6,550 nt of DNA from Bacteroidota bacterium (lineage in GTDB: Bacteria; Bacteroidota; Bacteroidia; Bacteroidales; UBA12481): the NCBI GenBank assembly GCA_030592205.1, contig JAUVKA010000239.1, positions 1 to 6,550 of the forward strand. Reading direction: 5' to 3'. This document shows, piece by piece, positions 1-4,959 of the stretch. The translations under genes and the position numbers were made by a program. The notes below the pieces were generated by a model that had not been told where the DNA came from, did no database searches, and saw nothing but the letters and a program-made list of their open reading frames with translations. Numbering within the stretch: position 1 is the stretch's first letter; every line of letters begins with the position of its first letter.

Positions 1-221
1 AGCAATTGATTACATTAGCAAAATCCTTTGGATTGAACAGTCTGCATGACACAACAGACGCACGTGTTGAAGCATTTTCAATCATTGCGGGAAGGAAAAT
101 GGATAATAATCATCAGTTCATTTATACAGACCATGACGATTTCAATTTATTCTTTGACCATGGTTGTGATATCCTGGTTAGAAGATTTGACAAAGAATTC
201 GAAAAATCATTTAAAGCTTAG
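1..221 (+). CDS. 3' end of an unrecognised protein (partial)
   Basis: The frame is open from the left edge (first whole codon at base 3) to a TAG at 219-221, giving about 72 residues. A TTG at base 6 could serve as a start, but the reading frame is already open before it and no start context is visible, so I read this as the C-terminal end of a longer gene. The visible part is mixed alpha/beta in character and ends in a charged helix-like tail (LVRRFDKEFEKSFKA). It contains a Asp/His-rich stretch (YTDHDDFNLFFDHG). There are no membrane segments and no motif I can assign to a family, so I give no function. The next gene starts 21 nt downstream on the same strand, so the two may be co-transcribed. 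An overlapping frame at 46-228 looks non-coding by composition. Confidence 0.6.
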   Translation, partial: QLITLAKSFGLNSLHDTTDARVEAFSIIAGRKMDNNHQFIYTDHDDFNLFFDHGCDILVRRFDKEFEKSFKA

Positions 222-242
222 CAAATAAAAATCGATTATACC

Positions 243-698
243 ATGACAAACTTCAATGATATCAACGAAATACTCGATTTTGCCATACAGGCAGAACAGG
301 GAGCAGTAAACTTATACACCGGACTGGCAGAAAAAGCCAAAATTAATGATATGAAACAGGTCTTCCTGGAATTCGCTAAAGAAGAAATGGGACACAAGGC
401 TCGTTTGCTGAAGATCAAAGAGGAAGGAATTATCGACCTGCCCAACGAAAAGGTAAACGACCTTAAGATAAGTGATTATACCGGTGATGTTGTTCCCAGG
501 GATGATATGGATTATCAGGAAACTCTTATCCTCGCAATGAGCCAGGAAAAAGCCGCATTCAAATTATATTCAAAACTGGCAGAAAGATCACCTAACCAGC
601 AATTCAAGAATCTCTTTCTCTCCCTGGCTCAGGAAGAAGCTAAACACAAGTTGCGATTTGAACTGGAATACGACGAATACGTCCTCAGGGAAAACTAG
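243..698 (+). CDS. Rubrerythrin/ferritin-like diiron protein, no rubredoxin domain
   Basis: This 151-residue soluble protein is predicted to be a four-helix bundle binding a di-iron centre. Two matching halves are visible: E18 with E48 and H51 (AEQGAVNLY, then EEMGH), and E102 with E132 and H135 (QEKAAFKLY, then EEAKH). Glu-to-Glu spacing is 30 residues in both, the hallmark of the rubrerythrin branch of the ferritin-like superfamily. Rubrerythrins reduce hydrogen peroxide in anaerobes, but this protein has no cysteines and so lacks the C-terminal rubredoxin electron-transfer domain. It would need an external electron donor, or could serve in iron handling or another role. There is no signal peptide, so it is cytoplasmic. 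The ATG at 243 precedes the whole first helix; the leader is A/T-rich without a clear ribosome site. Its stop is one base before the next ATG, suggesting translational coupling. The family is confident, the exact reaction is not. Confidence 0.87.
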   Translation: MTNFNDINEILDFAIQAEQGAVNLYTGLAEKAKINDMKQVFLEFAKEEMGHKARLLKIKEEGIIDLPNEKVNDLKISDYTGDVVPRDDMDYQETLILAMSQEKAAFKLYSKLAERSPNQQFKNLFLSLAQEEAKHKLRFELEYDEYVLREN

Positions 699-699
699 T

Positions 700-2760
700 A
701 TGCTTCATTACTTCTTCAGACAGTCAAGGGTATTGTGTCAGAAGGCATTAGTGCTTGCGTTTTTATTCCTGGCACCCCTGTCATTAGCTCAGGTTAACGG
801 GCAGTTCAAACCCACAAAAGTTACCCGTTCTAACAATATAATACTCCTGGATGGAATAAAGTATTATATGCATGAAGTAAAAGAGGGCCATACCCTTTAC
901 TCTGTTTCAAAGGCATATAATGTTTCTCAAAAAATTCTTGGCGAGGAAAACCCCAATGTACCCCATATATCTTCTGGAACTTTGCCTTTGGGGCTTGTGA
1001 TCCGGATTCCATTTGTTGAAGCTGCCGAATCATCTCCGGAAATTGAAAGGGATCTTGAACACTTTAGTTATCATGTGATTAAGCCTAAAGAAACCTTATC
1101 AAGTCTATCCAGACTGTATAAAATACACTACAAAAAAATCATTGAACATAACCCCGGAGTTGAAAACAACCTGCCCATCGGAATGGAAGTCAAGATTCCA
1201 AAAGCCCAGCTTGCTGCAGTCGGTCAAACAAATACAGTACCTGTGGCACTGTCGGTGATGGTGCCTGACACCAGTTATATTTATCATAAGGTAAAGAAGG
1301 GACAGAATACTATCCGGATAGCCAAATTGTATGGAATCAAGGTTAGAGATCTGAAAAAATCAAATCCCGGAATACGTTGGAGCCTTGCCGAAAATGAGAT
1401 AATCAGGATTCCCAAAAACCTCATTACAAACCTGAATATGCTCCCGGTTGTTGATGAAGAAATTAAGACTGATGAGATTATAACTCTTCCTGATGAGGAT
1501 GAAGGGGAGGATCCTGAGTTAATAACAAATCCTGATTGTCTTGAATTCCTTTATCCACATGATGATCAGGTATTTGAAGTAGCCTTTTTGCTCCCGCTTT
1601 ACCTCGAGGCAAATGACACATTGCATATCAATGATACTCTGCCCTACTCTTCTTTTGATATTTATGAGGTTATGTTTTTGGAATTCCTGGAAGGTGCATA
1701 TATGGCAATCGATTCATTGCGCCATTTCGGACTTACCATGAATATTAATGTGTATGATACTGAAAGAGATCCCTTAGTTGTAAAAGAACTTTTCGAGTCG
1801 GGGAAACTGGATGATGCAGATCTCCTCATTGGCCCGGTTTACAGCAATCCACTTGGTGTTGCATCCGATTATTCGAAGAGACTTGAAATACCAATGGTGT
1901 CTCCCTTGTCATCAAGGGGAAGGGGACTGGATGAAAATCCGTATTTATTTCAGGCAAATCCGGGCAACCAGATACAATATGAATTAGCCAGCCAGTATCT
2001 GGCCAACTTCTATGATATGAATATCATAATGGTTCAGGATACCAGCAGCATGAACCCGGCAGTCAGAAAATCAGGCAGTAAGATCTTTGACTATCTTACA
2101 TATCAGGTTAATCCTGAAGATCTTATGTCCGGCAAAACTCAATTCCACCCAGCATTTTCTGACGAACTACCAGAGAAAGCTCTTATGGCACCTGTTGAAG
2201 ACATGCTTAGTATGGATCGTGAAAATCTGATACTCATCCCTTCTGTCAATAAAATCTTCGTAACAGACATAATCAACAAGCTAAATGCACTTGCATTACA
2301 TTATGACATTACGGTTTTTGGAAGACCGGAATGGGGTTCTAATGAAGCTTTGGAGTTGGAGTATTTATATAATCTGAAATTACATTATTATACAAACTTC
2401 AGCAATCCATATGTCAATTACAGCGATTCGCTAACCCTGGAATTTTGCAAACAATATCGGATGAACTGGAATAATGAGCCCAGCAAGTTCAGTTTTCAGG
2501 GATTTGATATTACCTATTATTTCTTTAAAGCCCTCTATCTGTATGGAAATGAATTCGTCCGCTGTATAAACTGCTGGAAAAATGTACTTATTCACCCAAG
2601 CATGCAGACGGAATTCCATTTTCAGCGCATTAATTCGGGTGTAGGTTTCGAAAACCAGGCACTATCCATTGTACGCTATAACCCTGAAACTCTGATGAAA
2701 GAGAAAATCAGATCCACAATTCCTGTCAGAGTAAAAGAAAACCAAGAGGATAAAAGGTAA
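700..2760 (+). CDS. Exported protein: three LysM repeats plus type I periplasmic-binding-protein-like domain
   Basis: The protein is 686 residues from the ATG at 700. An in-frame TTG at 658 would give 14 more residues, but lies inside the upstream gene and would spoil the signal peptide. Residues 1-30 form a Sec signal (basic start, then hydrophobic ALVLAFLFLAPLSLA, probable cut before Q31). There is no lipobox. LysM repeats lie at about 57-104, 124-167 and 195-238, each with the pattern YHxVKxGxT...IAKLYGI...NPG...IRIP; LysM binds N-acetylglucosamine polymers such as peptidoglycan. An acidic linker (about 250-275) leads to a domain at about 290-665 resembling branched-chain amino-acid receptors (VAFLLPLY at 294, LIGPVYSNPLG at 376, IPMVSPLSS at 397, FSFQGFDITYYF at 597). 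A CxxC pair is at C622/C625. No transporter genes adjoin it, so a cell-wall role is more likely than nutrient uptake. The likely location is the periplasm, bound to the wall. It begins one base after the diiron gene's stop. Confidence 0.85.
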   Translation: MLHYFFRQSRVLCQKALVLAFLFLAPLSLAQVNGQFKPTKVTRSNNIILLDGIKYYMHEVKEGHTLYSVSKAYNVSQKILGEENPNVPHISSGTLPLGLVIRIPFVEAAESSPEIERDLEHFSYHVIKPKETLSSLSRLYKIHYKKIIEHNPGVENNLPIGMEVKIPKAQLAAVGQTNTVPVALSVMVPDTSYIYHKVKKGQNTIRIAKLYGIKVRDLKKSNPGIRWSLAENEIIRIPKNLITNLNMLPVVDEEIKTDEIITLPDEDEGEDPELITNPDCLEFLYPHDDQVFEVAFLLPLYLEANDTLHINDTLPYSSFDIYEVMFLEFLEGAYMAIDSLRHFGLTMNINVYDTERDPLVVKELFESGKLDDADLLIGPVYSNPLGVASDYSKRLEIPMVSPLSSRGRGLDENPYLFQANPGNQIQYELASQYLANFYDMNIIMVQDTSSMNPAVRKSGSKIFDYLTYQVNPEDLMSGKTQFHPAFSDELPEKALMAPVEDMLSMDRENLILIPSVNKIFVTDIINKLNALALHYDITVFGRPEWGSNEALELEYLYNLKLHYYTNFSNPYVNYSDSLTLEFCKQYRMNWNNEPSKFSFQGFDITYYFFKALYLYGNEFVRCINCWKNVLIHPSMQTEFHFQRINSGVGFENQALSIVRYNPETLMKEKIRSTIPVRVKENQEDKR

Positions 2761-2770
2761 TAGAAAGAAA

Positions 2771-2790
2771 TCCGGGTATTAAGCACCCAG
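2771..2790 (-). terminator. Weak hairpin at the arcB 3' end, doubtful terminator
   Basis: GGGT at 2774-2777 can pair with ACCC at 2785-2788 around a 7-nt loop that includes the arcB stop codon. Read on the minus strand it is followed by a pyrimidine-rich stretch (TTTCTTTCT). The stem is only 4 bp and there is no uninterrupted T run, so this is at best a weak terminator. Nothing better is visible in the 18-nt gap between the convergent genes. Confidence 0.2.
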
Positions 2791-3780
2791 TGTTGCAAGC
2801 ATTATTGCCTTAATAGTGTGCAGGCGATTCTCTGCTTCATCAAACACTATGGAATTTTCCGATTCGAAAACTTCCTCGGTAACTTCCATACCATCCAGCC
2901 CGTATTTCTGAAATATCTCTTCCCCAAGTTTTGTTTCCCGATTATGAAAAGCAGGTAGGCAATGAAGGAATTTCACATCCGGATTGCCAGTCATTTCAAT
3001 AACATCAGCGTTAACCTGGTAATCTCTAAGCAGCTCTATTCTTTTCTTCCATACCTCATCAGGTTCACCCATAGAAACCCAAACATCAGTATAAAGAAAA
3101 TCACAACCCTCAACAGCTTTGCGTACATTATCCGTAACCATAATATTGGCCCCCGTAGCAGCAGAAATATCATGACAAGTTTTAAGCAATGTATCTGCTG
3201 GTTGAACAGCTTTTGGGGCAGCAATACGAATATCCATTCCCATTTTTGCTCCACCCACTAACAATGAATTCCCAACATTATTATGGGCATCACCCAGATA
3301 ACAAAATGACATTTGATTAAGCGGGCCTCCACGATATTCAATCATGGTCATGAAATCAGCCAAAATCTGTGTAGGATGATACTCGTTTGTAAGCCCGTTC
3401 CACACCGGTACTCCTGCATAAGCTCCCAGTTCTTCAACTATATCCTGCCCAAATCCTCTGTATTCGATTCCATCATACATCCTTCCCAGCACCCTGGCAG
3501 TATCCTTCATCGATTCCTTGTAACCAATCTGCGATCCAGATGGGCCAAGATATGTAACATTAGCACCCTGATCCAGGGCAGCCACCTCAAATGCACAACG
3601 GGTTCTTGTGGAAGCCTTTTCAAATATAAGAGCTATATTCTTTCCGGAAAGCCGGGCTTGTTCATAGCCTCCATACTTTGCAGCTTTCAAATCCATAGAA
3701 AGATCCAATAGGAAATCTATTTCCCTTGGTGTAAAATCAAGCAATTTCAAAAAATTTCGATTTCTCAGATTATATGCCAT
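2779..3780 (-). CDS. arcB: Ornithine carbamoyltransferase, catabolic type
   Basis: At 333 residues this has the normal length for the catabolic enzyme of the arginine deiminase pathway. It interconverts citrulline plus phosphate with ornithine plus carbamoyl phosphate, in the cytoplasm. The carbamoyl-phosphate site is visible as STRTR at 57-61 and HPTQ at 135-138. The ornithine side shows the SMG loop at 236-238 (DVWVSMGE) and the catalytic HCLP at 273-276. The SMG loop and HCLPAFHN mark an ornithine enzyme rather than the acetyl- or succinylornithine transcarbamylases used for arginine biosynthesis in many Bacteroidota, or putrescine carbamoyltransferase. The stretches KESMKDTARVLGRMYD and ENRLHTIKAIMLATL closely resemble Pseudomonas-type ArcB as I remember it. 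It follows arcC by 21 nt, and this pairing favours the catabolic direction. The ATG at 3780 has an A-rich leader without a clear ribosome site. A biosynthetic role (argF) cannot be excluded from sequence alone. Confidence 0.92.
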   Translation of the reverse strand: MAYNLRNRNFLKLLDFTPREIDFLLDLSMDLKAAKYGGYEQARLSGKNIALIFEKASTRTRCAFEVAALDQGANVTYLGPSGSQIGYKESMKDTARVLGRMYDGIEYRGFGQDIVEELGAYAGVPVWNGLTNEYHPTQILADFMTMIEYRGGPLNQMSFCYLGDAHNNVGNSLLVGGAKMGMDIRIAAPKAVQPADTLLKTCHDISAATGANIMVTDNVRKAVEGCDFLYTDVWVSMGEPDEVWKKRIELLRDYQVNADVIEMTGNPDVKFLHCLPAFHNRETKLGEEIFQKYGLDGMEVTEEVFESENSIVFDEAENRLHTIKAIMLATLGA

Positions 3781-3801
3781 TTTGTTTATTTTTTATCGAT
3801 T

Positions 3802-4767
3802 TTAAAAACCCTTATTATCGTACTCCATGGTGATTTTTGTACCGAAAGCTTTGTCCTTCAACTTAAATGCATCCGTGATAATAGCTTTTTCCCCACCATG
3901 CTTAATAAATTGCAAACATGCCCGAATTTTAGGCGCCATACTACCTTCTGAAAACTCCCCGCTTTCAAGATATCTGGAGGTATCTGCATAATTAAGGAAT
4001 TCAAGCTTTTCCTGCCCTGCCCTTTTATAATTGCGGTAAACAAAATCAACATCAGTAAGAATATAATATTCATCTGCCTGAATTCTAGCAGCTAATAGCG
4101 ACGAAGCTAAATCCTTATCAATCACTGCCTCAGCAGCTTTGATTCTTCCTTCAGAATCAAAATACACAGGTATCCCACCTCCACCGGCAGCGATAGTTAC
4201 CACACCCTCACGAGCCAATCCCTCAATAACTTTTTGGTTGATAATTTGAACAGGTTTTGGAGAAGGCACCACCCGTCGCCACCCACCTTTTACCTTCACC
4301 TCTTCCTTAAATATCCAACCCTTCTTTTTGGCCAAATCATCTGCCTCAACTCTATTATATATTTTTCCCACACGCTTGGTTGGATTTAAAAAAGCAGGGT
4401 CATTGTCTTCAACTACAACAGCTGTCACTAAAGTAACCACCTCCTTATCAATACGATGCTTCTTTAAAACATTCCGAAGCATTCTTTCTATCATGTATCC
4501 GATTCCACCCTGGGAATCAGCAACACAAATATCCAAAGGCATTTGAGGAATATTATATATCTGCTCCCCGGCATCGTTACGCATGAGAATATTTCCAACC
4601 TGTGGACCATTACCATGGGTAAGTACAAGATCGTATCCTTCTTCAATCAGAAAAATTAGATTTTCGAGGGCAGCGGTGGCATTCTTCTCCTGCTCTTCAA
4701 TGGTACCCTCCTGGTCGCCACGAAGCAGGGCATTCCCCCCTAAAGCAATCACAGCCAGTTTTTTCAT
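3802..4767 (-). CDS. arcC: Carbamate kinase
   Basis: This 321-residue protein of the amino-acid kinase family makes ATP from carbamoyl phosphate and ADP, releasing ammonia and CO2. It is the energy-yielding last step of arginine/citrulline fermentation and acts as a soluble cytoplasmic enzyme, typically a dimer. Visible family motifs are GGNAL at 10-14, THGNGPQVG at 50-58, AAGGGGIPV at 193-201, AVIDKDLAS at 214-222, LTDVDFVY at 237-244 and GSMAPKI near the C-terminus. Together these separate it from acetylglutamate or uridylate kinases. I chose the ATG at 4767; a GTG directly before it (4770) would add one residue and cannot be ruled out. It is the first gene of the arcC-arcB pair, with arcB 21 nt downstream. 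It is divergent from ftsK across 192 nt that contain a candidate Bacteroidota -7 element just upstream. Confidence 0.95.
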   Translation of the reverse strand: MKKLAVIALGGNALLRGDQEGTIEEQEKNATAALENLIFLIEEGYDLVLTHGNGPQVGNILMRNDAGEQIYNIPQMPLDICVADSQGGIGYMIERMLRNVLKKHRIDKEVVTLVTAVVVEDNDPAFLNPTKRVGKIYNRVEADDLAKKKGWIFKEEVKVKGGWRRVVPSPKPVQIINQKVIEGLAREGVVTIAAGGGGIPVYFDSEGRIKAAEAVIDKDLASSLLAARIQADEYYILTDVDFVYRNYKRAGQEKLEFLNYADTSRYLESGEFSEGSMAPKIRACLQFIKHGGEKAIITDAFKLKDKAFGTKITMEYDNKGF

Positions 4768-4787
4768 CACCTATCTACTAAGGTTTA

Positions 4788-4795
4788 CAAAGCTA
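4788..4795 (-). promoter_or_regulatory. Candidate Bacteroidota -7 promoter element for arcC
   Basis: Read on the minus strand this is TAGCTTTG, a full match to the TAnnTTTG -7 consensus described for Bacteroidota primary sigma factor promoters. It would place the transcription start roughly 15 nt before the arcC ATG, a short leader. The partner TTTG at -33 is not convincing: the nearest TTGG on that strand lies about 27 nt upstream, too far for the usual spacing. The match is seen in the sequence; promoter function is inference. Confidence 0.3.
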
Positions 4796-4879
4796 AAAAT
4801 ATTTTCGAATAATACTCGTTTACCAAGAGCCGGATTCGCCCTGAAAACAGCTATACTTAGTCAGATTCAGGATTTCATT

Positions 4880-4905
4880 TTAGGATATATTTTTCCTAAT
4901 TTAGG
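4880..4905. repeat. Overlapping TTAGG/CCTAA inverted repeats in the arcC-ftsK divergent region
   Basis: TTAGGA at 4880-4885 is the exact inverse of TCCTAA at 4894-4899, separated by an A/T-only 8-nt spacer. The second arm is shared with CCTAATTTAGG at 4895-4905, an 11-bp palindrome around a central T. The result is three alternating TTAGG-type half-sites in 26 bp. They lie 55 nt upstream of the ftsK ATG and about 113 nt upstream of arcC. The arrangement suits a dimeric regulator or two overlapping operator sites. The second palindrome, with one central base, is poorly shaped for an RNA hairpin. No regulator gene is nearby, so its owner is unknown. Confidence 0.5.
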
Positions 4906-4959
4906 CATCTATGCTACTGCATAAAAAACAGGTATAATTACTGGTTACATTATCGATTT

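Noticed and set aside
46..228. Second plus-strand frame of 60 codons overlapping the first partial gene
   Set aside because: Its composition (Ile/Ser/Lys-rich, no motif) looks non-coding, and the other frame is open from the window edge with more typical protein content.
658..699. TTG start giving 14 extra residues on the LysM protein
   Set aside because: The extra residues are polar, overlap the diiron gene, and would displace the signal peptide from the N-terminus. The ATG at 700 gives a standard export signal.
700..790. Lipoprotein signal on the LysM protein
   Set aside because: The only cysteine near the signal (C13) comes before the hydrophobic core; the predicted cut site is followed by Gln, so no lipobox exists.
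3313..3711. 132-codon open frame antisense to arcB
   Set aside because: It lies wholly inside a strongly supported arcB on the other strand; its translation is Ser/Cys/Ile-rich with no recognisable motif.
4583..4924. 113-codon plus-strand frame antisense to arcC that extends into the divergent region
   Set aside because: Most of it mirrors arcC codons and the extension into the spacer has no start context or motif. It is best explained as a chance open frame.
4933..4938. TATAAT sequence upstream of ftsK
   Set aside because: It looks like an enterobacterial -10 box, but no -35 partner is present at the right distance and Bacteroidota promoters use a different consensus.
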